21,746 nucleotides of DNA from CAUUFM01 sp041844335 (GCA_041844335.1 JBGZAX010000063.1:1-21746); one strand, 5' to 3'. Counted from the first letter of the stretch, positions 1 to 8,854 are shown. Notes: generated by a model from the letters alone, not told the origin. Numbers and translations are program-made.

Positions 1-1902
1 GGAGCAGACAGTATTACGGTATTGGAGGGACTTGAGGCGGTAAGGAAGCGTCCCGGAATGTATATAGGAAGTCTTTCAAGAAAGGGGCTGAATCATCTCA
101 TATACGAGATAGTGGATAACAGTGTTGACGAGCATTTAGCGGGATTTTGTACAATGATTAATGTATCCCTCGAAAAGGACGGATCGGCTGTCGTGTTTGA
201 TAACGGAAGAGGGGTTCCCGTAGAAATGCACCAAAAGGGAGTGAGTGCTGAAAGACTGGTATTTGCCACATTGCATGCCGGGGGGAAGTTCGGAGACGGT
301 GCATATAAGACGAGCGGAGGACTGCACGGGGTCGGATCTTCGGTGGTTAATGCATTGTCTGAGTATATGGAAGTAAAAATCAGCAGGAATAATAACATCT
401 ATTATGACAGATACGAAAGAGGCATTCCTAAAATAGAGCTTGAGGACGGACTTTTGCCTGTAATCGGCAGTACCAGGGAAACGGGTACCTATGTAAAATT
501 TCTCCCTGACAGCGAAATATTCGACAGCATAGAATTCGGTGTCAATGAGATCATGAGCAGACTGCACGAAACAGCATATTTGAATCCTAATCTTACAATA
601 ATATTTGAGGATAAAAGAACGGAGGAAAGCCACTCGATCACATATCATGAGCCTGACGGAATTGTGGGCTTTGTTAAGGAGATGACGAACAGACTTAATC
701 CTATTACACCCTGTATGTTCTTTAAAGGAGAGGCTGACAATATTTCTGTAGAAATCGCCATGCAGTACACGGATGATTTTCACGAGGATATCATAGGCTT
801 TTGCAACACGATTTTTAATTCGGAGGGTGGAACTCACATCACGGGCTTTAAGACCGCTCTTACAAACACCATAAACTCCTACGCAAGAGGTCTCGGAATA
901 TTAAAAGATAAGGACACAAATTTTACGGGAGCCGACATAAGAACAGGTATCACCGCCGTGATTTCTATAAAGCACCCTGACCCGAGATTTGAAGGACAGA
1001 CCAAGACAAAGCTTGATAATCAGGATGCCTCAAGTGCGGTATTAAAGGTCTTTAATGAGGCATCAATGCTGTATTTGGACAGACACCCTGATGAGCTTAA
1101 GCTGATAATAGAAAATGCCCAAAAAGCGGCAAAGCTGCGTAAATCTGAAGAAAAGGCAATGAGCAGTATTCTGTCTAAAAAAAGATTTTCATTTCAGACT
1201 AACGGAAAGCTTGCAAATTGTGAGAGCAATGACAGTAAAAAATGCGAAATCTTTATAGTAGAGGGAGATTCGGCAGGAGGCTCCGCAAGAAGTGCAAGAG
1301 ACAGAAAAACACAGGCGATTTTGCCTATAAGAGGAAAAATATTGAATGTGGAAAAGGCATCCATTGACAAGGTGCTTGCAAATGAAGAGATAAAATCTAT
1401 GATACATGCATTCGGATGCGGTTTTTTGGAGGGCTACGGCAATGATTTCGATATCAGCAGGCTAAGATATGACAAGATCATTATTATGGCTGATGCCGAT
1501 GTTGACGGGGCGCATATTTCCACATTATTACTCACTCTGTTTTACAGATTTATGCCGGAGCTCATAAGCAAAGGTCATGTCTATAAGGCTATGCCCCCTC
1601 TATATAAGCTTACGAATTCCAAAAAAGAGGAAATATACTTATATGATGATAAGGCATTAAACAAGTATAAAAAGGAGCACGGAAGTAAATTTACGCTGCA
1701 AAGATATAAGGGACTTGGAGAAATGGATCCGGAACAATTATGGGAAACCACTTTAAATCCCGGGACCAGAACTCTTATGAAAATCGGAATAGATGACGCA
1801 AAAAATGCCAGTCTTGTTACCGAGCTGCTTATGGGTAATAATGTTTCAAACAGGAGACAGTTTATTTATGAGAACGCAAGGACGGCAAATATAGATTTGT
1901 AA
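1..1902 (+). CDS. gyrB/parE: Type IIA DNA topoisomerase subunit B (GyrB/ParE family), 5'-truncated by window edge
   Basis: ATPase subunit of DNA gyrase or topoisomerase IV, which uses ATP to pass one DNA duplex through another. The reading frame is open from base 1 (GADSITVLEGLEAVRKRPGMYIG), which matches the family N-terminus, so the TTG at 22 is an internal Leu codon and only a few N-terminal residues are missing. Counting from base 1, the GHKL ATPase motifs come first (EIVDNSVDEHLAG, DNGRGVP, TSGGLHGVGSSVVNALS). The TOPRIM motifs follow: EGDSAGG at about 421-427 and the metal-binding DADVDG at 498-503. The C-terminal QRYKGLGEMDPEQLWETT box is present. Total visible length is 633 aa, normal for Gram-positive GyrB. 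There is no dnaA, recF, gyrA or parC nearby. The MADADVDGAHIS stretch and the RRQFIYENA tail remind me of the second, ParE-like copy in Clostridia, but the GyrB/ParE choice is not settled by this fragment. Confidence 0.93.
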   Translation, partial: GADSITVLEGLEAVRKRPGMYIGSLSRKGLNHLIYEIVDNSVDEHLAGFCTMINVSLEKDGSAVVFDNGRGVPVEMHQKGVSAERLVFATLHAGGKFGDGAYKTSGGLHGVGSSVVNALSEYMEVKISRNNNIYYDRYERGIPKIELEDGLLPVIGSTRETGTYVKFLPDSEIFDSIEFGVNEIMSRLHETAYLNPNLTIIFEDKRTEESHSITYHEPDGIVGFVKEMTNRLNPITPCMFFKGEADNISVEIAMQYTDDFHEDIIGFCNTIFNSEGGTHITGFKTALTNTINSYARGLGILKDKDTNFTGADIRTGITAVISIKHPDPRFEGQTKTKLDNQDASSAVLKVFNEASMLYLDRHPDELKLIIENAQKAAKLRKSEEKAMSSILSKKRFSFQTNGKLANCESNDSKKCEIFIVEGDSAGGSARSARDRKTQAILPIRGKILNVEKASIDKVLANEEIKSMIHAFGCGFLEGYGNDFDISRLRYDKIIIMADADVDGAHISTLLLTLFYRFMPELISKGHVYKAMPPLYKLTNSKKEEIYLYDDKALNKYKKEHGSKFTLQRYKGLGEMDPEQLWETTLNPGTRTLMKIGIDDAKNASLVTELLMGNNVSNRRQFIYENARTANIDL

Positions 1903-1912
1903 CAGCTTTTGC

Positions 1913-1941
1913 TTGACTTTACCTATCAAAGCTATTAAAAT
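1913..1941 (+). promoter_or_regulatory. Sigma-A-type promoter of glmM cluster
   Basis: TTGACT (1913-1918), a 17-bp spacer and TAAAAT (1936-1941) match 5 of 6 bases in each hexamer with ideal spacing. It lies just after the topoisomerase stop codon and 47 bp before the glmM ATG. A 6-bp inverted repeat (AGCTTT at 1904-1909, AAAGCT at 1928-1933) brackets the -35 box; whether it is an operator is unknown. Confidence 0.72.
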
Positions 1942-1988
1942 AAAGAGATATTTATGTACTTTTATTAAATAAAAAGAAGCGGGGTATT

Positions 1989-3356
1989 ATGGGAAAATAT
2001 TTTGGAACGGACGGCTTTAGGGGAGAAGCGAATGTTGATCTGACAGCGGAGCATGCATTTAAGGTAGGCAGATTTTTAGGCTATTATTTCGGAACACTTA
2101 AAGAAGACAATGAGAATGTGAAGATAGTTATAGGAAAAGACACGAGGCTCAGCAGCTATATGTTTGAATACGCTCTTGCCGGAGGGATTGCGGCATCGGG
2201 AGCTGATGCATATCTTTTGCATGTAACCACCACAGCCTGCGTATCTTATGCTGTCACATCGGAGGGCTTTGATTGCGGAATAATGATATCGGCAAGCCAC
2301 AATCCGTATTTTGATAACGGAATAAAGCTGATAGGATCTAACGGAATGAAAATAAATGAAGACGTTGAATTAAAGATAGAGGAATATTTGGATAAAAACA
2401 ATCCCGAATTACCATTTGCAAAGAAAGAAAACATAGGTAGAAGCGTGGATTTTGCCGCAGGCAGAAATCGGTATATCGGACATTTGATATCGCTTGCCAC
2501 AAGGTCTTATAAGGGATTGAATGTAGGACTTGATCTTGCCAACGGCAGCTCATTTAATATAGGGAAGCACGTATTTGACGCTCTGCTTGCCAAAACATAT
2601 GTTATAAATAATGAGCCAAACGGTTTAAACATAAATGTGGATTGCGGATCTACCCATATAGAGGCTTTGCAGAAATTGGTAAAGGAAAAAGCTTTGGATA
2701 TCGGCTTTGCATTTGACGGCGATGCCGACAGATGCTTTGTCGTGGATGACAAGGGAGAGGTGATTGACGGCGACGGGATTTTATATATTTGCGGAAAGTA
2801 TCTTAAGGATAATCTGCAGCTTAAGGATAACACGGTTGTGACTACCGTGATGTCAAACATAGGCTTGATAAAGGCGTTCGAGGAGATCGGGATACGCTGT
2901 GAAATAACGGATGTCGGTGACAGAAATGTTTGTGAAAAAATGATGAAGGAGGGCTACCTGCTGGGAGGTGAGCAATCTGGTCATATCATTTTTTCAAAAT
3001 ATGAGACTACCGGAGACGGCATATTAACTGCTATAATGATAATGGAGGTATTGCTTTCAAGTAAGCAAAAGCTTTCCAAGCTCAAAGAAAAACTGGTAAT
3101 ATACCCTCAGGTACTCAAAAACGTTAAGGTTAAAGATAAGGCAAAGGCACTTGCGGCGGAAGAATTAAGAGTTGCAGTTGAAAATGCCGAAAGAAAATTG
3201 GGGAATGACGGCAGAATTTTAATTCGTGCAAGCGGTACGGAGCATTTAATAAGAGTTATGGTGGAAGCAAAGGATAAGGAGCTTTGCAACAGCATTGTTG
3301 ACGAATTGGTATCTGTGGTTAAGGAGGGGCAAAAATGCCTGGAAAAAAGAAAATAG
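1989..3356 (+). CDS. glmM: Phosphoglucosamine mutase
   Basis: Converts glucosamine-6-phosphate to glucosamine-1-phosphate in the cytoplasm, feeding UDP-GlcNAc for peptidoglycan. The 455-aa length is typical. The N-terminus MGKYFGTDGFRG is the GlmM signature. The catalytic phosphoserine loop ISASHNP has the likely phosphorylated Ser at 103. The Mg-binding loop DGDAD is at 243-247, the substrate loop GGEQSGH at 326-332 and the phosphate-binding RASGTE at 413-418, so all four active-site loops are intact. It is the first gene after the 1913-1941 promoter, with a modest GCGGGG ribosome site. Its last 22 bases overlap the next small gene, which suggests translational coupling. Confidence 0.96.
   Translation: MGKYFGTDGFRGEANVDLTAEHAFKVGRFLGYYFGTLKEDNENVKIVIGKDTRLSSYMFEYALAGGIAASGADAYLLHVTTTACVSYAVTSEGFDCGIMISASHNPYFDNGIKLIGSNGMKINEDVELKIEEYLDKNNPELPFAKKENIGRSVDFAAGRNRYIGHLISLATRSYKGLNVGLDLANGSSFNIGKHVFDALLAKTYVINNEPNGLNINVDCGSTHIEALQKLVKEKALDIGFAFDGDADRCFVVDDKGEVIDGDGILYICGKYLKDNLQLKDNTVVTTVMSNIGLIKAFEEIGIRCEITDVGDRNVCEKMMKEGYLLGGEQSGHIIFSKYETTGDGILTAIMIMEVLLSSKQKLSKLKEKLVIYPQVLKNVKVKDKAKALAAEELRVAVENAERKLGNDGRILIRASGTEHLIRVMVEAKDKELCNSIVDELVSVVKEGQKCLEKRK
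3321..3327 (+). promoter_or_regulatory. Strong ribosome binding site of the 80-aa gene
   Basis: A perfect AAGGAGG lies 7 nt before the ATG at 3335, inside the end of glmM. It is the main evidence that the short downstream frame is a translated gene rather than a chance ORF. Confidence 0.8.
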
Positions 3357-3577
3357 ACCCTCTAATTTCTGAATTCCTGGATTGCAGAACAAATGTTGAA
3401 AAAATAAGAGTTTTGCAAAAACACAGGCAGGAATGGACAAAGGAGCATCTTATTGTAATGGAAAGCTCTTTAGAGCTTATTTCAGAAGAAAATGACAGCA
3501 TAGATGTTCATTTTAAAAATTTGAAAAGGGTTTTGGAAATGAAGAAAAAATACGAGGAGCCTTGGACTAGATATTGA
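3335..3577 (+). CDS. Conserved-looking small protein of unknown function (80 aa)
   Basis: I cannot assign a function. The start ATG has a perfect AAGGAGG at 7-nt spacing and overlaps the 3' end of glmM by 22 bp, and the gene ends 19 bp before argS, so it sits tightly inside the cluster. The protein is charged and probably mostly helical (for example NVEKIRVLQKHRQEWTKEHL and FKNLKRVLEMKKKYEEPW). It has no signal peptide and no membrane segment; its single Cys is in the N-terminal segment (EFLDCRTNVE). It is probably a small cytoplasmic protein. I have a vague memory of similar short proteins in Clostridia but no name for them. Confidence 0.82.
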   Translation: MPGKKKIDPLISEFLDCRTNVEKIRVLQKHRQEWTKEHLIVMESSLELISEENDSIDVHFKNLKRVLEMKKKYEEPWTRY

Positions 3578-3596
3578 GTTTGGAAGGGAAAAATTA

Positions 3597-5369
3597 ATGA
3601 GAAAATTGGTTGATGAATTATTGCTTATTATACAATCGGCAACGGTTGAGGCGGGCTACGACAAAAAATTTGCATCGGTGAAGAGCTCCGACAGACCCGA
3701 CCTTTGCGAGTATCAGTGTAATTCGGCAATGAAAATGGCAAAAGAATTAAAGAAAAATCCGCTTGATATAGCAGGTGATATTGCAAATGAGCTTAAAAAA
3801 AGACGTGAGCTTATTAATGTGACTGTTGCAAGTCCCGGCTTCATCAACTTTGACATTGATAGCGAGTTCCTGGCCGATTATCTTGAAAAGATGAACAGCG
3901 ATAAGAACTTGGCTGTGAGCCTTGACAATAGAAAGCCTACTATAGTTATGGACTATGGCGGTCCTAATGTGGCAAAGGCTTTGCATATAGGACATTTGCG
4001 TTCCGCAATTATCGGAGAGGCTCTTAAGAGAATAGCAAGATTTATGGGTTGTAGAGTGATAGCTGATGTGCATTTAGGCGATTACGGTCTTCAAATGGGA
4101 CTTATAATCACGGAGCTTAAAAGAGTAAAACCTGATCTTGAGTATTTCAAGCCGAAGCTCAATAACAAGTATTTTGAGCTTGCAGAAACCCTTGAACCGC
4201 AATTTACAATAGAGGAGCTTGGAGAAATATATCCGAGGGCAGCCGCAAAATCCAAGGAGGATAAAGAATACTACGAGGAGGCGCTTGAGGCAACCAGACT
4301 TTTACAGGAGGGAAACAGTGCATATGCGGTGTTATTCAAGCATATAATAAGAGTATCGGTGGCTGATCTTAAAAAGAGCTATAGAAGACTTAACGTAAGC
4401 TTTGATCTGTGGCTTGGTGAGTCCGATGCTAAGCCATATATAAATGACATGATTGAGAGAATGAGAAGAAACGGCTATGCAAGAGAGGATAACGAGGCTT
4501 TGGTTATAGATGTTGCACATCCTGATGATAAAAAGGAAATCCCACCCTGCATAATACAAAAATCGGACGGTTCTTCATTATATGCCACTACCGATTTGGC
4601 TACTATCGTTCAAAGGAAAAAAGACTTCAATCCGTCCAAAATCATTTATGTGGTGGATAAGCGACAGGAACTGCATTTTACACAGGTTTTCAGAGCTGCC
4701 GCAAAGTGTAAGCTGATAGAGGACAGCACCGAGATGAAATTTATAGGCTTCGGAACAATTTGTGGTTCTGACGGCAAGCCGTTAAAATCAAGGGACGGCG
4801 GAGTGATGACATTAAAAGCTCTGTTAGATGAAACCGCCGCCACAATGGCTGAAAAGCTTGAAAATTCTGAAATGAGCGAAGAAGAGAAAAAAGAAGCTGC
4901 TGAAATTATAGCGATGGCTGCCATAAAATATGCAGATCTTTCAAATCAGCCCTCCAAGGACTATATTTATGACTCAAATAAATTCACCTCTTATGAGGGT
5001 AACACGGGTCCCTATATTCTATATTCTTTGGTAAGAATAAGATCAATTTTGGCAAAATGCGAGGGTATGGACAGCAGCATATTTATACTTAATAAGGAAC
5101 AACAGCCTAAGGAAAAAAAGCTTATGCTTTCGATAACGGAGTTCGCAAATGCCGTTGAAACGGCATATAGTGAGTTTTCTCCGAACAAGCTTTGCGCATA
5201 TATTTACGATGTGGCAAACAGTTTCAGCGGATTTTATAACGATGTAAAAGTGATTTGTGAAGATGACACATTGAAAAAACAGGGATATATTGCGTTACTT
5301 CAATTAACCGAAAGAGTGCTGAAAAAAGCGCTGGAATTACTTGCTGTCGATATACCGAAAAGGATGTAA
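3597..5369 (+). CDS. argS: Arginine--tRNA ligase
   Basis: Class I aminoacyl-tRNA synthetase charging tRNA-Arg, cytoplasmic. It is 590 aa, within the family range. An N-terminal Arg-tRNA-synthetase additional domain occupies about residues 1-110. The catalytic core carries the HIGH motif at 130-133 in GGPNVAKALHIGHLRS. The KMSKS-equivalent region reads KPLKSRDGG at about 394-402, the relaxed form common in ArgS. The C-terminal DALR anticodon-binding domain includes the segment around AYIYDVANSFSGFYND. The start ATG follows GGAAGGGA at 7-nt spacing. It is third in the glmM cluster, and ispG starts one base after its stop codon. Confidence 0.96.
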   Translation: MRKLVDELLLIIQSATVEAGYDKKFASVKSSDRPDLCEYQCNSAMKMAKELKKNPLDIAGDIANELKKRRELINVTVASPGFINFDIDSEFLADYLEKMNSDKNLAVSLDNRKPTIVMDYGGPNVAKALHIGHLRSAIIGEALKRIARFMGCRVIADVHLGDYGLQMGLIITELKRVKPDLEYFKPKLNNKYFELAETLEPQFTIEELGEIYPRAAAKSKEDKEYYEEALEATRLLQEGNSAYAVLFKHIIRVSVADLKKSYRRLNVSFDLWLGESDAKPYINDMIERMRRNGYAREDNEALVIDVAHPDDKKEIPPCIIQKSDGSSLYATTDLATIVQRKKDFNPSKIIYVVDKRQELHFTQVFRAAAKCKLIEDSTEMKFIGFGTICGSDGKPLKSRDGGVMTLKALLDETAATMAEKLENSEMSEEEKKEAAEIIAMAAIKYADLSNQPSKDYIYDSNKFTSYEGNTGPYILYSLVRIRSILAKCEGMDSSIFILNKEQQPKEKKLMLSITEFANAVETAYSEFSPNKLCAYIYDVANSFSGFYNDVKVICEDDTLKKQGYIALLQLTERVLKKALELLAVDIPKRM

Positions 5370-5370
5370 T

Positions 5371-6444
5371 ATGTTTAAGAGAGAAGGTACAAGAAGGGTC
5401 AGTATAGGCGGCGTGATAATAGGAGGAGGATCTCCTGTCGCCATACAGTCTATGTGTAATACAAAGACCACAGATGTAGAGTCTACTGTGGCACAAATAA
5501 ATGCCTTGAAAAAAGAAGGCTGTAATATTATAAGATGTGCCGTTCCCGACATGGGAGCGGCATTTGCTTTGAGTGAAATAAAATCAAGAATAAATATACC
5601 ATTGGTTGCCGACATTCATTTTGATTACAGGCTGGCTGTTGAGGCTATGAAAAACGGAGCTGATAAAATCAGGATAAACCCCGGCAACATCGGCAATATT
5701 GAAAGATTAAGAGCCGTGGTTAATGAGGCAAAAAAACGCAATATCCCTATAAGGGTGGGAGTTAATTCGGGTTCATTGGAAAAGGATATTTTAGCAAAGT
5801 ATGGTAGAGTTACGGGAGAGGCTCTGGCGGAAAGTGCTGTAAGGAATGTAAAACTGATAGAGGATATGGATTATGATAATCTTGTGGTCAGCATAAAATC
5901 GTCCAATACACTTATGTGTGTTAAAGCCTATGAGATTTTTGCAAAGGAATACGACTACCCGCTGCATTTAGGAGTAACGGAGGCGGGAGGTCTTGAAAAA
6001 GGCTCTATAAAGTCCGCGGTCGGACTTGGAATCATGCTTAATACCGGAATAGGAGATACCATAAGGGTTTCTCTTACAGCCGATCCCGTAAATGAGATCA
6101 GGGTCGCTAAAAGTATATTACAGGCTATGGGGTTAAAAAATGATGAAATAGAGATAATATCGTGTCCTACCTGCGGAAGAACCAACATAGATTTGATATC
6201 GCTTGCAAAGAGAGTGGAGGAGGTGGCTAAGGATTATAAAATAGGAATGAAGCTTGCCGTTATGGGTTGTGTGGTAAACGGTCCCGGAGAGGCCAAAGAT
6301 GCGGAGCTTGCAATAGCCGGCGGTAATGGAGAGGGTTTGATAATCAAAAAAGGTCAAATAATTAAAAAAGTAAAGGAAAATGAATTGTTGCAGGAGCTTA
6401 AAATTCAATTGGATAAAATTGTGAGCAATGAAAAGGAGGAATAA
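5371..6444 (+). CDS. ispG: 4-hydroxy-3-methylbut-2-enyl diphosphate synthase (flavodoxin/ferredoxin type)
   Basis: A [4Fe-4S] enzyme of the MEP isoprenoid pathway that converts MEcPP to HMBPP. The start chosen is ATG 5371 (MFKREGTRRVSIGG), one base after the argS stop and preceded by AAAAGG; an upstream TTG at 5341 would lie inside argS and has no family support. The resulting 357 aa fits the short bacterial form. The TIM-barrel start has GGSPVAIQSMCNTKTTDV. The cluster cysteines are all present: C265 and C268 in CPTCGR and C300 in MGCVVNGPGEAKDAE. It indicates that this organism makes isoprenoids by the MEP route. Confidence 0.96.
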   Translation: MFKREGTRRVSIGGVIIGGGSPVAIQSMCNTKTTDVESTVAQINALKKEGCNIIRCAVPDMGAAFALSEIKSRINIPLVADIHFDYRLAVEAMKNGADKIRINPGNIGNIERLRAVVNEAKKRNIPIRVGVNSGSLEKDILAKYGRVTGEALAESAVRNVKLIEDMDYDNLVVSIKSSNTLMCVKAYEIFAKEYDYPLHLGVTEAGGLEKGSIKSAVGLGIMLNTGIGDTIRVSLTADPVNEIRVAKSILQAMGLKNDEIEIISCPTCGRTNIDLISLAKRVEEVAKDYKIGMKLAVMGCVVNGPGEAKDAELAIAGGNGEGLIIKKGQIIKKVKENELLQELKIQLDKIVSNEKEE

Positions 6445-6449
6445 TTGTT

Positions 6450-7001
6450 GTGAATATTACAGTAAAAAAAATAGCTCAAATAGGAGTTTTTGCCGCATTA
6501 TCCTATGCCGCATTTACATTTTTACAGTTTAAGATACCGTTGCCGGCAGGGGATATGGTGTCAATACATATGGGAAATGCAGTGGTGATTTTAGCCGCGC
6601 TTTTAATCGGAGGACTTGAGGGCGGAATAGCCGGAGCATTGGGTATGACTATCGGCGATTTGCTTGATTCGGTATACATAGTTTATGCGCCTAAAACATT
6701 TTTTTGCAAGCTTTTTATAGGAATTATTTGCGGCTTATTTGCACATAAGGTGTTTAAGATCAAAAATATTTCGGACAATAAAAAGGTTTTGGCGCCGGTT
6801 ATTATTTCATCGGCATGCGGCATGATGTTTAACGTTATTTTCGATCCGTTGATCGGATATTATTACAAAATCCTGATTCTTGGAAAAGAGGTTGCGAAGG
6901 TTGCGCTAAATTACAATTTAGTAATAACCTCATTTAATGCCCTTACCTCGATTGTAGTCGGAACATTCGGATATATGCTTTTAAAAAATCAAATTAAATA
7001 A
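6450..7001 (+). CDS. ECF transporter S component (substrate-binding membrane subunit), substrate unknown
   Basis: A predicted integral membrane protein of 183 aa with about five or six hydrophobic segments. The pattern MGNAVVILAALLIGGLEGGIAGALGMTIGDLLD, split over two helices, is typical of vitamin-type ECF S components (ECF_trnsprt/DUF1393-like), which pair with the EcfT/EcfA energy-coupling module encoded elsewhere. Start is GTG at 6450, with AAAGGAGGA ending 9 nt upstream and the ispG stop 5 bp before. It is the last gene of the glmM cluster. No riboswitch or biosynthetic neighbour reveals the substrate, so I do not name it. Confidence 0.85.
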   Translation: MNITVKKIAQIGVFAALSYAAFTFLQFKIPLPAGDMVSIHMGNAVVILAALLIGGLEGGIAGALGMTIGDLLDSVYIVYAPKTFFCKLFIGIICGLFAHKVFKIKNISDNKKVLAPVIISSACGMMFNVIFDPLIGYYYKILILGKEVAKVALNYNLVITSFNALTSIVVGTFGYMLLKNQIK

Positions 7002-7011
7002 AATAAAAATA

Positions 7012-7040
7012 TTGATATTTTAGCCGTGTTATAGTATGAT
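7012..7040 (+). promoter_or_regulatory. Sigma-A-type promoter of the EAL/HDOD-rimI-rnz-tsaD cluster
   Basis: TTGATA (7012-7017), a 17-bp spacer and TATGAT (7035-7040) lie in the 91-bp gap between the ECF gene and the EAL/HDOD start. I see no clear terminator for the upstream cluster in this gap, so read-through is possible. Confidence 0.68.
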
Positions 7041-7092
7041 CATTAGACGGGATTGTAATTTTTTCTGACCTTTTTGATTGGAGTTTTTATAT

Positions 7093-8322
7093 ATGGATAT
7101 TTTTATCGCCAGACAACCTATTTTTGATAAAAAAGAGAGAGTTAAGGCTTATGAGCTCTTATATAGAGATGCCAAAAATCAAGACAAATCGGTAATCCAA
7201 GATACTGCCATGGCTACAAAAAGGCTCGTTGCAAATGCTATAACCGTGTTTGACATACAAAAGCTATCGAATTCAAAGAGAGCTTTCATTAATTTTGATT
7301 GTGAGCTTATCATGAATGACTTTGTCAGAAATCTTGTACCTGAACAGGTGATAATAGACCTTGATGAAAGTGTTCTTTATCAGGAGGGAATTATTGATAA
7401 GATTAGGGAATACAAATTGCTTGATTATAAGTTTGCAATAAAGGATGCGGTGGGAAGCGAACCCTTTTCAAAGCTTGTACCGCTAATGGATGTGATAACA
7501 ATAAACGTCAGAGGTAAGGAGATTGATGTCCTTAAACGAAGGGTGATGAAGTATCACGGTTCCGCGATCACTATGCTGGCTCAAAAAATAGAAACCAGAG
7601 AACAGTTTGAATTGGTTAAGACCGCCGGGTTTGATTATTATCAGGGCTATTTCTTCGAAAAGCCTGTAATAATAAGAAATAAAAGCATTGATACATCAAG
7701 ACTTAATTATTTCAGAATTATAAACGAGTTAAATAAACCTACAATAGACTTTATAAAGATTGCGAGTATAATAAAAACCGATACTGCTTTGGTTTATCAG
7801 CTTTTTAAGACAATAAACAAGGTGCAGTACGGAAAACTGAATGGCACAAAGGATATAATGGACTGTATTTTAAGACTGGGAGAGAATGGGATTAGAAATT
7901 GGCTCATGCTGATCATTACCAGAAGATTTAATGAGGGCAAAAGCGATGAATTTGCCAAACACGCCTATATTCGGGGAATGTTTATGGAAAAGCTTATGGA
8001 AGCGTCGAATGTCCCGTTTCTTAAAAAAAGAAAGTCGGATGGCTATTTTATCGGGTTGTTCAGCCTGCTGCCTATGATTGCCGATATGGAAATGAGTGTG
8101 ATTATTGCCGATCTTAAGCTTGAAAGAGATGTGGCAGATGCTTTGCTCGGCATAGGAAACGGAAAGCTTAAGAGAATGCTTGATCTGGCTGTTTATTATG
8201 AGAACGGCGAAACCGAAAAGCCGGATTTTGATATAGGGCTGCCACATTCATTTATCACTAAAATGTATGCGGATTGTATATTTGCCGGTGATGTCGCGTT
8301 TAGAAAGCTTGAGCAATATTAA
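7093..8322 (+). CDS. Degenerate EAL domain plus HDOD domain signalling protein (YuxH-like)
   Basis: The start chosen is ATG 7093 (MDIFIARQPIFDKK, the usual start of this family), with TTGGAG 9 nt upstream; 409 aa. The N-terminal half (about 1-200) is EAL-like: the motif is YELLYR instead of EALLR, and the metal-binding DDFG loop of active phosphodiesterases reads KDAVG, while the distal QKIETREQFE and YYQGYFFEKP parts are kept. I infer that it does not hydrolyse c-di-GMP. The C-terminal half (about 210-400) is HDOD (KIASIIKTDTALVYQLF..., RLGENGIRNWLMLI), an HD-like fold without catalytic His/Asp that is usually a signalling scaffold. It is the first gene of a cluster with rimI, rnz and tsaD, an unexpected company for a signalling protein. 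Confidence 0.9.
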   Translation: MDIFIARQPIFDKKERVKAYELLYRDAKNQDKSVIQDTAMATKRLVANAITVFDIQKLSNSKRAFINFDCELIMNDFVRNLVPEQVIIDLDESVLYQEGIIDKIREYKLLDYKFAIKDAVGSEPFSKLVPLMDVITINVRGKEIDVLKRRVMKYHGSAITMLAQKIETREQFELVKTAGFDYYQGYFFEKPVIIRNKSIDTSRLNYFRIINELNKPTIDFIKIASIIKTDTALVYQLFKTINKVQYGKLNGTKDIMDCILRLGENGIRNWLMLIITRRFNEGKSDEFAKHAYIRGMFMEKLMEASNVPFLKKRKSDGYFIGLFSLLPMIADMEMSVIIADLKLERDVADALLGIGNGKLKRMLDLAVYYENGETEKPDFDIGLPHSFITKMYADCIFAGDVAFRKLEQY

Positions 8323-8326
8323 GCAT

Positions 8327-8854
8327 ATGCCAGAAAAAATCAATAATTTTAATGAAAATGAAATACAGCCTGTGGATTTATGTCTACAGGCTGAATTAGA
8401 TGTAAAAAATATTTTAGGACAGATTTTAGAGATTGAAAGGGCAAGCTTTTCAGATGCTTACAGCTACACCGCTCTATATACAGCCTATGATAATGATAAT
8501 TACAGCGTTTTTGTGATACTGTCCGGAGATGAGGTATTGGGATATCTGATAGCTTATTCGGTCTTGGATGAGGCTGAAATTTTAAGAGTGGCGGTAAAAG
8601 AGGAGTTCAAAAAGAAAAAAATAGGTTCTGTTTTGCTTTCATTTGCGGAAAAGAGCCTTGGAGATAGAGGGATTAGTGAGTTGGTCCTGGAGTGCAGAGT
8701 CAGTAATTCGCCTGCTATTATTCTTTATGAAAGAGCAGGATTTAAAGACCTTGGAGTTAGGAAACATTTCTATGAAAATCCCACAGAGGATGCAATAATA
8801 ATGAAAAAGGAGATAATATGCTTGAGGTATGCTTGCTTGGAACGGGAGGGATGA
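8327..8854 (+). CDS. rimI: GNAT N-acetyltransferase, RimI family
   Basis: Likely N-alpha-acetylates ribosomal protein S18 or other N-termini using acetyl-CoA. GNAT features are AEILRVAVKEEFKKKKIGSVLLSF (acetyl-CoA loop, the Q/RxxGxG/A motif reduced to KKKKIGS) and the RimI C-terminal pattern ECRVSNSPAIILYERAGF...RKHFYENPTEDAIIMKKEI. The start is uncertain: ATG 8327, 4 bp after the upstream stop, gives 175 aa; in-frame ATGs at 8291 and 8267 lie inside the previous gene. No good ribosome site precedes any of them, which suggests coupling to the upstream gene. The last 12 codons overlap rnz. Clustering with tsaD is a common arrangement for rimI. Confidence 0.88.
   Translation: MPEKINNFNENEIQPVDLCLQAELDVKNILGQILEIERASFSDAYSYTALYTAYDNDNYSVFVILSGDEVLGYLIAYSVLDEAEILRVAVKEEFKKKKIGSVLLSFAEKSLGDRGISELVLECRVSNSPAIILYERAGFKDLGVRKHFYENPTEDAIIMKKEIICLRYACLEREG
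8366..8393 (+). other. Hairpin inside the 5' part of rimI
   Basis: CAGCCTGTGGA (8366-8376) and TCTACAGGCTG (8383-8393) can pair over 11 bp with one G-U pair around a 6-nt loop. No T-run follows, so it is not an ordinary terminator. It could be an mRNA stability or processing element, or chance. Confidence 0.5.

Noticed and set aside
136..837. 233-aa - strand frame inside the topoisomerase gene
   Set aside because: It lies fully antisense to a conserved gene, has no family resemblance and no ribosome site.
1903..1988. Terminator after the topoisomerase gene
   Set aside because: The only inverted repeat (AGCTTT/AAAGCT) has an 18-nt loop, brackets the glmM -35 box and lacks a T-run.
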